DNA from: Nothopassalora personata
Taxonomy: Eukaryota > Ascomycota > Dothideomycetes > Mycosphaerellales > Mycosphaerellaceae
Assembly: GCA_033816765.1 (NCBI GenBank)
Contig: CM066287.1
Location: 682,001 to 746,000, forward strand
Direction: 5' to 3'
Length of the DNA: 64,000 nt
The notes under the pieces are model-generated. The model did no database searches, was not told the origin of the DNA, and saw only the letters and a program-made list of their open reading frames with translations. Shown here one piece after another: positions 38,503 through 51,010 of the stretch (the first letter of the stretch is position 1; each line of letters starts with the position of its first letter). The position numbers and the translations under genes are program-made.

Positions 38503-41062
38503 GCGGCCTAGGTAAACTACTTACACTACTAATAAAAATCGTATAGGGGAGAGACGATAGGTGCGTTGTATACTTATCGTAGGCGCCTAGCGAAGGGGAC
38601 GCTAAGGATTAGTATATAAAAGACGGGTTAGTCTATCGTAGGAACACGATTATAGTACCCGAAGATTATATAGTAAGAGTAGAGCTACTCTATATACATT
38701 ATAACAACCTACTAGTAGAGCACTTTAGTAAGGTAAAGACTAAAGAGCTACTACGACGTTATTACTAGTAGGAATTACTTAATAAGGAAGTAAGGGAGTA
38801 TATTAGAAACTATAGGGCTTATTAGACCTCGAAGGCGAGGCGCTATCGACCCTACGGCGAGCTACGGCTACTACCTAGGCTAGACGGTCTATAGTAGGAA
38901 ATTACTATAGATTTTATTACGGACCTACCGCTAAGTAAGCGAGGAGAATACGTATATAATACAATCCTAGTAATCGTCGACCGCTACTCTAAAATAAACT
39001 TATATATTCCTACAACTAAGACATATATAGCGGCGGAGCTTACAAGGATCTTACGAGACGAAGTCGTGCGGCATTATAGTGTACTAGCGGGCATAGTAAG
39101 TAACCGCGGGTTTGTATTTACGAGTAAGTTCTAGAGTAACTTCTACTTCGAGGCGTAGGTAAAGCGTAAGCTATCTATAGCTTTCTACCCTTAGACTAAC
39201 GGTTAGACTAAGAGGGTAAACTAAACCTTAGAATAGTACCTTCGTTATTACTATAGCGAGAACTAGATAGAGTAGGCTAAGTAGCTAGCTGTTACTAAAT
39301 TCGCATATAACAATAGCGTCTACCCTACGCTACGTATAAGCCTATTCGAGATAGCGTATAGTTAGAGACCTAAGATTACCCTAACACCTATAGGATCTCG
39401 AGGCGAGATCCGGGAAGGGGAGGTACTAGTAGCGGTAGACTTAGTTAACCGTATACGAGAGATACGCGCTACGCTTACGAAGCGTTAGGAAATCGTAGTA
39501 GCTAATTAGACTCGCTACTATAATAAGACTTATAAGGCTAAGAGCTATCGCGTAGGCGATATAGTCTTATTATCTACGAAGAACCTAAGGTTAGTATTAC
39601 CGAAGAAGAAGATAGGTCCGAAGTTTATTAGACCGTACCGTATTGTCGACGCTATCGGTTTAATACCGCCTAGTACTACTAGCCGACTTAAGAATTTATA
39701 ATATATTCTATATATCCCTCCTCGAGCCGTACGCGGGTAGCGAGAAGGATAGAGGTACTATACCCCTCGCTAATAAGGACGGGGAATATAAAGTAGAGGG
39801 AATACTAGGAAGGCGTAAGTATAAGGATAAGATATAGTACCTAGTACAATAGAAGGGCTAGCTAGAGGAATATAATAGCTAGGAGCTAGTATAAGGACTT
39901 ACGAATGCTACGCGTATAGTAGCTAAATATAAGGCGTTAGTAAAGACGGTATAAGCCGGTAGAAGGATCCGCGAAGGCTACGCGTATAGTAGTCGAATAT
40001 AAGGTGTCTACGAAGGCTATATAAGGTGCCGAAGTAAGGGTATAGGTTATATATTTAGGCCTTAACCCTTCGGTAGCTAGATATAAGGCCCTTACCCTTT
40101 AGACATAACCTCCTCCTTCTACTAATAATACGGGGGGAGGTCTATCCGATAGTATCTATATTAATAGTAGCCTCTACTCCCGATAGTAATATTAGCTATA
40201 ACCTATATATAAGATACTAACTCTTAGTATACTCTATCTAATTAAAAGGCTCGCTTACTTAGTTAAGTAAACACCCCCTATAGTAATAACATTAGAGAGG
40301 GAGGTAAGGAGAGAGAAGAGTAGAGAGGAGATTATTTATTTAAAGTAAACTTTTATAGGCGTATAACGGCGCTACGTAGATAGGAGATAGACGCGTAGTA
40401 GGCGGCTAATATACGCGGAGCGCGCAATTACTCGTTATTATCGTTCTTATTATCCTCCTTATTATACTCGCCCCGTAGGGCTAGTAGTAGAAAGGCCCTA
40501 TCGGCCGTAGTAGTATCGATGTTTCTAGCCTATAAGAACTATAACTACAGTTAGTATAGGACACGTATACGACATATATAGTACTTACGGTACGGCCGAG
40601 CTCGAAGAGCCTATTAAGGGCCCTATTCTACTCTTACTATAGAACTACGGACGTAGTAGCGGCGGCGGAGAAGGGGGTAGTAGTAGTAGAGGCGCCGGCA
40701 AAGCGTACGCGGGTGTCGCCTAAGTACTAATTCTTATAGGCGCTAAACTACCTCTTAGTCTAGGAGGAGGTTAGCCGATTTATATAGGGAGTAATAGTAC
40801 GCCGTATACGGCGAGCGTAGGGAGCGCTAGCGAAGCGTAGTACTTACCTCTAAGATCTACTCGCCTAGCTAGGCGTAGTACTTACCTCTAAGATCTACTC
40901 GCCTAGCTAGGCGTAGAGCTTATACTACTAGTCTAGAGTATCCTACTCCTACTTAGTAATAGGGTTACTAAGCCCCTAGATAAGCTTATTACGCTAGGCG
41001 CGGGCGGTACGTAGGCGAGCTACTATCTACGCGATAGCGACGCTAGTATTACTAACGTATAG
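38503..41062 (+). pseudogene. RIPed gypsy copy D3 (pol end and 3' region)
   Basis: Plus-strand counterpart of D1 from 55315 to about 57750: integrase (about 38880-39700), chromodomain remnant (about 39820-39960) and the non-coding-looking 3' region. It starts exactly where the D2 LTR ends, as if D2 had inserted into D3, the other half of D3 then lying left of the window. It breaks off at about 41060. Heavily RIPed with many stops. Confidence 0.8.
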
Positions 41063-41425
41063 TATTACGGATCGATATAGCGAAGGCTCCCGTCTAACTA
41101 ATCGATACCTTATAGCTTATAGAGACGGCATAAGCTAATAAGACGTAGCGTAACGCTATAAGAGCGCGACGACTATCGAGCCTACGACATATCGAGCTAG
41201 CGCGATATAGCGCGCCTACTAAGAGCTTCGAGCTAGAAGTATTCTCCTATGTATTTAGGAACGTCGAGATGCCCTTATAGCTTCGAGGCGTTTAACTTAC
41301 TGTTTAATATTACTATTTAGAATATACTATAACCTAATCTCTACCTTACTACTACTTAGTCTCTACGAGATAAGATAGCTACTGCTTTATTACTCTCTCT
41401 TAAGTTCCTATCGGCCCGAGAATAA
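41063..41425 (+). repeat. E-like RIPed LTR remnant
   Basis: It starts TATTACGG (RIPed TGTTACGG) and contains TCTCCTATGTATTTAGGAACG followed by a GCGTTTAAC-like segment. These match the R-U5 part of the E LTR in order, while the first half is unrelated. No target duplication could be found, so the right boundary is approximate. Confidence 0.5.
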
Positions 41426-42060
41426 ACCCGATTAAGCTTATCTTCTTAACTTGTAATATTATTAGGTTATACTAAACCTAACATTACTATCCTATATATT
41501 ACTAACTAGTTACTTACTCTTATAGTAGCCCTTAGATACGATCCTTTTTACCTTAGTTATAAACCTAATTAAGAGACTCTTTTTATCTATATTATAGGTG
41601 TTCTTAGGCTTAATATTATACTTAGCTATCTTCTCTTACTATAGAGTAAAATAGGCTAAATACTAATAACTACTATTGGCTTTCTTCCTCTCTCTATTAA
41701 ATAGCTAGAGATATAAGGATTAGATCTTGTTCTAATAGTGCTTACAAAAGCGAGCTACCTACGTTCGATGGGAACGTACTTTAGCGATATCTTCGATAAA
41801 ATTAAGGAGCATTAAAGGTATAGATAGTAGTCTACGGTCGCTAAGTATATCAAGGTACTTAAGAAGTGTCTATTCTTACTAGAAGTTAAGAATCATCGAT
41901 TCTTCGACTAACTCGGCTTTCGTTTTAGTAAAATTATTCTAGCGCCTACTAAGCGACGACCGGTTAACACTATACTTTAATACGGCCGCTAAAATATTGG
42001 GCTTATCTTGCTCTTTCAAATGAGCTATCGCTTATTTATATAGGTCTATTATGTATTAAA
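41426..42060. repeat. RIPed sequence without identifiable element
   Basis: TpA-rich and CpA/TpG-poor like the blocks to the left, so it was once repetitive. I see no LTR ends, motif or open frame that identifies it. Normal base use resumes at about 42060. Confidence 0.55.
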
Positions 42061-42579
42061 TGACACGTTAGCAAAGTTAGGTGAGAAAACACGAAGTGTA
42101 CACGCGACGCGACTATGCACGGCCCGCTTCAAACTTCTATCGCTGCTGTCGCGCCTATCGACAACAAATCTATACCATCAACAACGACATCACGACACGG
42201 CGAAATCTGACTATATAGCGGTCCTCACTATGAGGGTCCCACAAGGCCTCGGATCTGGCCCGTCAAGAAGGCTACGATCTGAAGGAAATTATTGCCACGG
42301 TCATCATCGTCTTGCCCTATCACAGATGCTCTGTGCCCCTTTGACATCGACGCAACATCCGGTCACTCTAGGAAACGGCCGAGCGGGTTTGAGACGAAGC
42401 AGATACCCGCCGTCGCCTGTCGACAGCTCGACATCTGAGCTCTCGATTTGGACTAACAAGTCTACCAGCACCGAACACCTTCGCTAACCCTCTACATGCA
42501 TAGTGAACATGGAACAAGAGAAAACGCGCTTTCCTTAACCCCAAGCTTAAAGCAATTCGATCTCGAAGTTGTTCCATTA
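42061..42579. other. Host intergenic DNA
   Basis: Normal (un-RIPed) composition. Short open frames occur on both strands, but none has fungal gene features. It is probably the 3' flank of the minus-strand gene that follows. Confidence 0.5.
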
Positions 42580-43397
42580 CTATTGAACACTAGAAAAGTG
42601 GAATGGATCCGGTCCGTCGAAGGAAACCGTGGTCGGAATGTCTTTTGTTCCCAAGTAGACTGGCAATCCCGTAAGGTGGCAAGCATTTAGGTCGATCAAT
42701 ACGACCATTCGCTCGAGTAGACCATTCAATCCAAACTTCGAGAGCCCGCCACGTAGCTTGATCATTTGCTGCAGGCCTCGCATATAGGCTGCAAAGACAT
42801 CGGAGTCGCCAAACATGCCCTCATAGGCTGCCATCTTCGCGACCGCCATGATCATGGCATCTGTCACCGCTTTGTGCGGATCTGCCAATGAAGCGTTGAT
42901 CTCATTCAGTGCTCGTGCTTTGAACGCGAGGAGATCGATGAGCTTGCCGGTCGCAGTGTTGACTACGCAAAAGTGAGATGCACCCATCAGCAGAACAGCA
43001 TACATCTCTGCAGCTTCGGTCATGCACAGTGGAAACAAAGACCTACGAAGCAGGCCTTTCTCGTCTGGGCCATCGATATCTGGTATGTCAACCGTGATGT
43101 TCTGGATATCTGTGACAAGTCAGTAAGGCTCGATAATTGCACTGGACACTCACAATGCGCAAAGATAGGTGCGATCTCAGGTTTGTAGTCGACACCAAAT
43201 GTCCAGAATGGGTCTTCTGCACCATTGTCGACTGTTCGAGCAATGGTGGGAATAAGCTCCGTGGAACCATCTTGGGCGTTCGTCGACGCGGATTCCTCGT
43301 CGGTCACACCCTTACCGTTGTTCTGAGGCCGCCTTGGTTTCTTCCGAGAGGTGGTCGAATCTTTTGGAACATATGGATCGACTGTCCAGCTCTGCAA
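42580..43397 (-). CDS. Fungal transcription-factor-like protein (partial model)
   Basis: Two exons on the minus strand, 43397-43154 and 43109-42580, joined by a 44-bp intron (GTGAGT...TCACAG) that keeps the frame (258 codons). The product resembles the regulatory region of fungal Zn2Cys6 factors (Fungal_trans_2 type), e.g. MTEAAEMYAVLLMGASHF and LQQMIKLRGGLSKFGLNG. Nuclear regulator by family. The 43397 codon is TTG, so the true start is upstream. At about 43430-43497 another frame reads RGRRGKRKCKE then CYAC, which looks like half of a Zn2Cys6 cluster behind an acceptor (AATCAG), but I could not join it cleanly. N-terminal exons are therefore missing or broken. Confidence 0.6.
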
Positions 43398-43499
43398 GTC
43401 GACTCAAATGAATTGTTTCGTTTGGGCATGTTGCACACGCGTAACATGAGCCCGCACTACTCTCTTTGCACTTCCTCTTCCCTCTGCGGCCTCTGATTT

Positions 43500-46181
43500 G
43501 GATATTGGCACGAAGACAAAAGGCTCAACCAGCTTCTGGGCGGACTTCAAGGGTGTAGATTTTCCCTCCTGGCCCTATATCAGACCCTGTGGCTGAACGC
43601 TCAACATGTTGCAACACTCGCTGTAGTCGTCACGACTTGGGCCAACGCGAACTGCCTTCCCTGGTCAAGCTTGACTTTGGGCAATATCATGACACCTGGT
43701 AGAACGGGCTAGCTAGCTGAAGTCGGGAGCCCAGTGGGGTGGTAAGTACAAAAGAAGGTGGCAAAGATAGAGCTGACTGGGAGAACCACTCATTGGACAG
43801 GACCTGCCCAGCTGAAACATCCGGTGCCCATTCGTCTGCTTGGCGATCTGCAAGACCTGTAGCTATAGCACAAAATCTGTTTCCGCCAAAGGCTAGCGAG
43901 CTCTCGCGTGGTGTCCGAAGAGCGGCGAGTCGAGGTACATCTCAAATATGTTGGTCTTACGCATGAAATATCAACAAGAATATCTGAAGAGATGTCACTT
44001 GAGGTCACTCATACTTGACTAGGGATGTAAGACTTGGTCAGAGCTGACCGAAGCTCGAATTCTGGCAAAGGTCAGCTTCCGTGCTGAAATGTCACGCATG
44101 TTCATATCTAAGGAGATAAAGCAAGAGCTCGCCTTGTCCGGAAGTCACATTCCTGTTAAGCGTATGTCGATGACGTCCAAGGCTGTGCCTTAAACATATG
44201 CAGGACTACACTGACTGCAAAGTCTCTCCGACCGCCTACGATGATCCTTGACGACTGACTTACAACGACTGACTGCTGAAACTTGACTAACGAAACAGCA
44301 TGGCGATACATTACGGCAGACGCAACATTTGCTAAATTCTTTAACCAGTATGGATTGATAGACCTGCAAAGTCTATGCGACTAGGATTGGACACTCTAGC
44401 AACAAGACCAGCAGTATCGAATATGCACAGGTCTCTTGCTCGTGAGCGTGCCCTGCCACCATGGCTTGCTTACCCATCATAGCATCTCTGCCGGGGAAAG
44501 TTGCATTGGTGGCTAGAAGGATCGCGGACGACGTCTCGGAAGATGATAGCCATAAGATATTGACATATGCCCACTTTCCACGATAATCAGCGAAGAATCT
44601 GGATGCAGCGATACAACGACGCTACGGATAGAGATCGCGCCTCGCAGCCAGGTTGAGAACTGAAGACAACCTTGCCTGAGAGATGACGACTCTTGAGAGA
44701 CTCCATTATTCTGTGCACTTCACCTAAACTGAATCAGCCATAGCTGAATCCGTGCAATGCACAATCTAGTCAAAGCTTGCAACAGACATGCGAACTCAGT
44801 TGCAATGTCTAAATCCGCTCACGAGTGCATGACAAGGATGTGCATATCATCGAAGTCCGGCCGAAGAAACGAGCTGAGCTTTCCCTTGCTGTGCCGCGCC
44901 TCTGTCATGCGAGCAGGTGGAGACGCCAGGTAAGGTTAATGGCGCAGCTTGACATGGGGTCCTCCATCCTCGTGTTGTACTCATGCATACGAGGTGCCAC
45001 GTGGAAAGAGTCCGAAGGTTGCGATCCGGTGCTATGCGGCAAGGCTGACCTGACAGTGATGACCTGACTGTGGGGTTTTGTAGAGTCATGTTCAAGCAGT
45101 GTGAGCGATTATATTGAATGTGTTTGCGTCTCCTCGTGCTAATCAGAAGTCTGAGACGTGTGTACTGTACTGTAGGATGAGGCGAGACTTGGTTGCGAAC
45201 AACCTTGCGCTTGAACGTGGCGGATCCCCCCCCAACACGTGGGCAAGCAGGCGAAATCTGTCGTGACGATCTGTGATTTGTCGGCGGTAGCTTTCGCTTT
45301 AGGACGAATGCAGGACGCTAAACCTTGCAGACACATGGCTGACCAGCAAGCACCCACTGCACCCTGGTGTGACCGTGACACCAGCAAGAACGGGACGGAC
45401 TAGGAGAGCGAACCGCGCGGTGTTTGTCACTTGGTACTGTACCTTCGCTGCTGTTGAATTTGCAAACAAACACGACTTTGTGACCCCGAAGCAATCACCA
45501 CAAATCATCCCCTTCGACTGACGCAGATCGTTACGTTGATCGTGGCTCCTGCTGACCACGAGAAAGGGCTCCCGCCAGCTCTTCCGTCAAAGTCAAGAAG
45601 CATCGCCCTCGCAAACATTTGAGTAGCCGGCTCGGCAGTGCACTTCTTCCCTGACGGTTCACTGAAGGACCGAGGCCTTCTCACAAACAATACCTTTCCC
45701 CTTCGCGCTCACTCACCCCAGGACCAAGATCCGCGATACCACGACCGTTTCGCCCTGCCTCAACTGTGTGGTGTGAGAGTGCGACAGTGTAACCAACGAT
45801 ATCCGCTCCTGTGTCTCGTTTCAGAAGAGTGTCTCACTTTCCTCGACGGAGGGATACCACACAAAGTTGCTATACCTGCGACCTCCCACTCACGACGTCG
45901 CGTCCGGCTGAGCTTTCCCATCTTCCACCACGCATCCTTGGTGCGGCGCAGCAACGTGAGGTACGTTCGCAGCCATGCTTCGGCTTTGTGGAAGAAGCAC
46001 GTTTTCGGCACGGTATCAAAGCTTAACTCCCATTGCAGCACGTGGCAGGAAACAACACAGGGACGGCTACCTCTCTCCACACTACGACTCTCAGGAACAA
46101 TTGACATCATGGTATGTCGCATCGTCTCCTAGCCAACAGACATAATCACACTCCATTCTACCCACCTACCATACTCACACA
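43500..46181. other. Host region without a supported gene
   Basis: About 2.7 kb of normal composition. Open frames are short, overlap on both strands and lack recognisable domains or convincing start/splice structure. A small or heavily spliced gene could be hidden. Confidence 0.45.
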
Positions 46182-46862
46182 ATGCCCGCCCAGACTCGCA
46201 ACGACGCCCGCTTCAGCACCTACTCCGGCGCACCATCCCTCCAGCCATCTCTCGCCCCAACCCTCGACACAACCTCCAATCGCTCCTCCACAAACCAATA
46301 CGCCAACTCGCGCTTCAGCGAACAGACCTTCCTGACGCCACCCGCGATCCCTGAGAACAGCCAGCGCACCGTCTACGCTAACAATGCGGCCGCTGGCAGC
46401 TCGTTGACGCTTTCATCGACGGACCCTAAGACGGCGGAGATCAAGTGCTTTGCGAATGTGCTGGATCGAATGAGCGATGAGCGAGCAGACAAGCAGCGCT
46501 TTGTCATGAATGCGAACAAGACGGAGGAGGTGAGCAAGATTGCACTAGGGGCCAAGGTCGAGAGGGCGCTGTCGAGGAGGATGGTGGGGCAGGATGCCGT
46601 GTTTAGAGTGAAGATTAAGAGCCCCATTGACGAGAAGAGGTGTGTTATGTTGGACGATCGTGTCGTGGTTTCATTTATTGACTGGTCGCAGAGCACTAGA
46701 AGTCGAGGTGAACTAGTTCTGGCCAACACAATCCCTCCAACGGCAGCGAAGCGAGACACGGCATTCTCGGAGGCAACAGCCTGGAAAATACCTACGAACA
46801 ACGACAACAACACGATCTCTTCACACATTATAGCAGCGGGCTATGAGCATACCACTACCTGA
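46182..46862 (+). CDS. Hypothetical protein, 226 aa
   Basis: Single-exon open frame with a CACACAATG start context. The N-terminal 90 residues are Ser/Thr/Pro/Asn-rich and look disordered. Residues about 90-150 are charged and probably helical (AEIKCFANVLDRMSDERADK, SKIALGAKVERALSRRM). The C-terminus is Asn/Thr-rich. There are no membrane segments and no signal peptide. I do not recognise the family. Codon use and absence of stops support a real gene. Confidence 0.6.
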   Translation: MPAQTRNDARFSTYSGAPSLQPSLAPTLDTTSNRSSTNQYANSRFSEQTFLTPPAIPENSQRTVYANNAAAGSSLTLSSTDPKTAEIKCFANVLDRMSDERADKQRFVMNANKTEEVSKIALGAKVERALSRRMVGQDAVFRVKIKSPIDEKRCVMLDDRVVVSFIDWSQSTRSRGELVLANTIPPTAAKRDTAFSEATAWKIPTNNDNNTISSHIIAAGYEHTTT

Positions 46863-47697
46863 GTAAAGCTTGGCGAGGCGTTCACACGGATGGAGGAGAC
46901 ATGCGGTGTTTCTTCTATGGGTGGGCGTTGCGGCGGCATTATCGTCATGATGATCCTGGGATTTTGTTTCTTCTTACTTTGCGACTTGGCTTGCTTACCA
47001 CCACTGATGAGACACAAAGTGTTCTATCAATGTATCTTTGGACTAAAAGCAGATTATCCTACCGCGCGGTGGAACAGCACGACGTAATGAATTGACTTGC
47101 AAGCTTTACACGACTTCCCGTCACAGCAAAGAGCTCTGTTAGGTGTCGATCGGTACGGTTCTCGTGGCTTGGATCAACTAACATTCTGATAATAACCCGA
47201 CTACATAGATCGCTCACAGAGACCGGCCCAACTTTGCAACCTCAAGCATTGGTTACTGTCGAAGAACCCTCAAATTTCTCATGTACACCCATTACATCCC
47301 GTCTCGTATTTCATTTCGTCGACATCTCCCTTTTTGCCTCGTCATTCTGATCTGCACATGCAATCTAGTCACTTCAGAACCCTAAACAGCTAAGACCACA
47401 TCAAGGGCGTGAAGGGTCTGAATTGCACCCGCTCAATTACATGTCATCCATCGTCATCAAAACACAGCTCAGTCATGCTGAGGCTCGAGTATCAGAGAGA
47501 CGATGGCTAGCTTTCAGTGCCTCTGATGCTATCGATTTTCGAATCTCTTGACGGTGGTTGCCGAGATGCTCCATATCGCATGCGAGGTGAGATGAATGCA
47601 TCAACGTGCCTAGCCAAACATATAACAGTTCAAAGATTCTTTGCATGGACGATGAGCATTTCTTCCATGTAAAAGTTGTTTGGTCCAAGACATAGTC
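46863..47697. other. Host intergenic DNA
   Basis: Contains presumably the 3' end of the 226-aa gene and the promoter of the ABM-like gene at 47698. No further gene seen. Confidence 0.5.
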
Positions 47698-48626
47698 ATG
47701 GTCGACGACAAAGGCATCGCACTCTTGTGTACCCTCTATCCCGCTTCAGTAGAGAAACAGGACAAGGTACGAATTCGACAATTTCCTTGTCCGATAGACG
47801 CAGCCCATAGCTAACATTGACACCCAGATTCTGACCCTTCTACGCCACAGTGCAAGGAACTACTATCCTCTCCCCTCCTCACTCTGCACAACATGGTCCT
47901 ACTTCACGCCCATGAATTCACCATCAAGGTCATCACCTGTCATTGCAGGACTCGAGGTGTATACAGATAAAGTAGGTCTGCTGTTGTTCCACCTGTCTCT
48001 GGCTGTCTCAGAGGTTGTGGTTTTCATTTGATACTTCTACCAATCCGCTAACCTCCATCAAGTCCGCCCTCCAACTACAAATCAACGACAAAGAGTTCTT
48101 CCAGTCGTACCACAACAAGGTGAAGGAAGAAGACCTTTATGCGCGGGAGGAGAAGTTGGAAGCCTGGTACTTCCACTCCGGTTTCATGGTTCGCGGTACA
48201 GGCGCCTCGCGTGCCTTTGGTGGCAAGACAGTCGTCAGCGTGACGAGGTTTGCGGGTCAGAGGGAAGGAATCTTGAGTGCAATACAGTACGTCCACTGGA
48301 GGTCATAGATCTCTTCTACCACGCTGACCAAGAGCAGAAAGTTCATCCCATTTGTGCAGGATGAGGAACCGGGAGTTCTGACATATGCGATCTTCACAAG
48401 ACCGAAAGCAAAGAACGAGGTATTGGTCTTCGTGAGGTATGAAGGTGGCAAGGCTTTGAGGGCGCATGGGGAGGCGAGGGAGCATGGTCTGGCTGTGAAG
48501 GAGATCAGGAAGTACTTGGATCCGACAGTAGACGTGGAGAAAGCTACGACGCTCTGGAGAGAGGTCGAGGATAGCTTCGTTGGTCACGCTGCCGCAGGAC
48601 CTAGTGGGGAGGATGCGAAACTGTAG
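47698..48626 (+). CDS. Antibiotic-biosynthesis-monooxygenase-like (ABM) protein
   Basis: Four exons: 47698-47766, 47828-47971, 48063-48286, 48338-48626, giving 241 aa in one frame. Introns of 61, 91 and 51 bp have GTACGA, GTAGGT and GTACGT donors; the first two show CTAAC branch sites near the acceptor. The product appears to hold two ABM-type dimeric alpha/beta-barrel modules. The first is about 1-115, with LEVYTDKSALQLQIND; the second is about 125-241, with PGVLTYAIFTRP then EVLVFVRYEGGKALRAHGEA. No signal peptide or membrane segment. The family includes small cofactor-free oxygenases and stress proteins of unknown substrate, so the exact reaction is unknown. Confidence 0.78.
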
Positions 48627-49181
48627 AAGATCACTGGCTCAGACATGGACCACTAGGTGAAGCGTCGAATAGCTATACGAGTCGACAAGAAGCAAGATGC
48701 GGTGGACGTTCCTCGCGCCGACCTTGGTGTCTGATTTTCTTGGCTGGGAGAATTGAAGCCGTACATTAGCCATGTTCCAGACCCCGATTGTGCACTTAGT
48801 GCCGTTGAAGCCTTGCATATGCACTCTTCTCTGCGGGATTTCTTTTTGTCTACTCTGCGCGTTGAGCCCTGAACTCTTCTTCGCTTGAGGGCGAGATGTG
48901 CCCCCGAAGAGCCATGTTTTTGTCAGCCTGCGAACCTCAAAGCTGCCGAGATTGTGCACAATGTGGTACCATGGTATGCTTGGCGCGACGGTCTCTTGTG
49001 TTAGTCCCTTGGTCAGCGGAGGCGAACGAACGATCCGGTGAGGTATTCGATATACGCCTGTGTCACAGGTGTCAGGGCCCAAAGATGACGCATTTGGCCG
49101 ACCATATGCCAGCTATACATTGAGCTAAGCCCTTACATCCGCCAATACACTCAGGACATCTCGGCTTCTGGCACCCTTAAC
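48627..49181. other. Host intergenic DNA
   Basis: No supported gene; short frames on both strands only. Confidence 0.45.
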
Positions 49182-49680
49182 CATGAAGTCCTTCCTCCCA
49201 CTCGACTTCGCCGACGCCGGTGTCTCGGCTCGTGGTGGCATTATGTAATCTTAACTCCGGCGCTTCAGGTAATTGCGGCTGCTAGGTCAATAGAGCAAAT
49301 GTCTACACGGTCTGCGTAAGTAACCCGCCTCAATGGTTGACTCCTGCTATTGCGTTCTCAGTGCTGACGCACCCCAACAGTGTATCTACGAGCTCGAGCT
49401 CGAAGCCAACCAGATCTTCCCTCAGAGAATCTGGGCCAGCACTACGACAAAGCATAAGAGTGCTAGTGAAGAGTGCACTTCTGGTGGAGAGAAGGGATGG
49501 TTGTTCTATGCGGATCCGAGTAATGCTGGGCAGTATAGAGGAATGGTGCTGTTCCAGGACAAGGCCACGTGGAACAGCTGTTTGTTTGCCATTGCAAGCA
49601 TTCTGACTCCGCACCTGTTCGTAGATGCCACAGACATCACGATACTGTCGCGTGACAATTCCTCTGGAGGCGCTCCATGA
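49182..49680 (+). CDS. Possible small protein gene (uncertain model)
   Basis: The best-supported part is the last exon, 49362-49680, ending in a Ser/Gly-rich tail. It is preceded by a good 46-bp intron (GTAAGT at 49316 to TTCTCAG at 49361). An ATG at 49182 (MKSFLPL) could start it through a further intron with a CTTAAC branch site, but the donor would be weak. The product would be about 140 aa with a few cysteines (QQC, EEC, NSC). The start resembles a weak signal peptide. I do not recognise the family. It lies next to the K insertion (49736). Confidence 0.35.
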
Positions 49681-49735
49681 TTGGCCGCACGGCAATCGTT
49701 CTTCCGCCCGGGCCCCGGAGGCAATCGGAACATGG

Positions 49736-49984
49736 TGTAAAGCGCCAGGATGATGCATGGATAGCAGGTTTTGAGGGTGACATAACCTGATTAAGTATAG
49801 TGATTACTTGTCTTTAGGAAATAAGATTAGGCACCTAAATTACAGGGATTAAGGGCTTCTTATTAAAAGAAGACTTATATAAGTACTTTAAGGGTACTAC
49901 TACTTATAATAAACATAGTTTTTTATACCCTAATTTCTAGACTTAATCCCCTAGTTCTAAACTTCTATCTCTACTAGTTTTATA
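49736..49984 (+). repeat. 5' LTR of element K
   Basis: TGTAAAGCGCC at the start; the end reads TTTTATA, which is TTTCACA in the right copy, a double CpA-to-TpA change. 249 bp. Confidence 0.85.
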
Positions 49985-49999
49985 GTTATAAGCCGGAGT

Positions 50000-50746
50000 T
50001 AAGCAACTTAGGGTCTCTATTTAGAATTGTATATATCTATTAGACCTAATTAAGGTATATAATAGACCTTAGGTAATACCTTTAGGACTACCCGTCTACT
50101 ACGACAACGAAGGAACTAAACTGCTACGATCCCTCTATATTTAATAACTTCTACCTTTAGACTTAGGCTAAAGTAGTTAGAATAGACTTATAGAAGTATA
50201 TAGAAGGGAAGTTATAGGACGGTACGACAACCTAGGAAATAGATCTCGATCTATTACCTAAACCTTAGGAACCGGTTATAGGCCCTCTACCTAACCCTCC
50301 TACTAAAGACGATAATATAGCTATATAGACCTTATTTAGTAGAATTAGTATATCGTATAACCTCCGGTATACGATATATAGGGATTAGAAGAAAGAATAC
50401 GAGGACTTTATAACTCGTAAACGTTCCCTAAAATCCTACTTCGAGAGGACTATCCCCTAAATATATATTAACGACCTTCTTAGCTAACTAGATACCCTCT
50501 CTACTTAGTAGACATACATTAAAGCTAAGCTAGAGCCTAAGACTAAGAGTAGAAGGGTAATTCTTGAGAGCTAATACGATAAGCTTATAAAGGGACCTAA
50601 GAGTAAGAATATTAACTAATTTCTTATAAAGTAGCTTAAGCTTAACTAAAAGCTTAGATAGAGGGGCTATCTACTTACCCTATATATAAAAGATAACCTA
50701 TGCCGTATAATTAAGGACACTATCGATAAAGCTAAGGGTAGAATTA
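50000..50746 (+). pseudogene. Element K gag (decayed, split)
   Basis: Conceptual translation shows a copia-type Gag: LKSYFERTIP near 50430, then AKLEPKTKSRRVILES and LIKGPKSKNIN near 50520-50610. It continues after the nested LTR (51485-51767) and after D1 (58655-58848). RIP stops throughout. No protease, integrase or RT motif follows before the right LTR. Confidence 0.65.
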
Positions 50747-51010
50747 TGTTACGGTCCGTTACGGGTAACGTAGAAGGACCTAGCTAGACGAGTAGTCGAG
50801 ACGAGCAGTCGAGCGGTCGGCTAGCTAGGTCGTGCTTAACTAGCTAGTTACGTACAGACATAGCATTATATAGACGACGCTCTTTTATAAGTAGATAGGA
50901 GCCTCGTACTTAACTAATTTTAAGTATATACTATATACTATTTAGCACTACTACCTTCTTAACGAGTTAGAGACATTACTATAAAGAACTAAGCCCGGTT
51001 AGGATAACGT

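Noticed and set aside
45638..46132. 164-aa plus-strand frame and 120-aa frame on the other strand
   Set aside because: Mutual shadows without domain, splice or start support.
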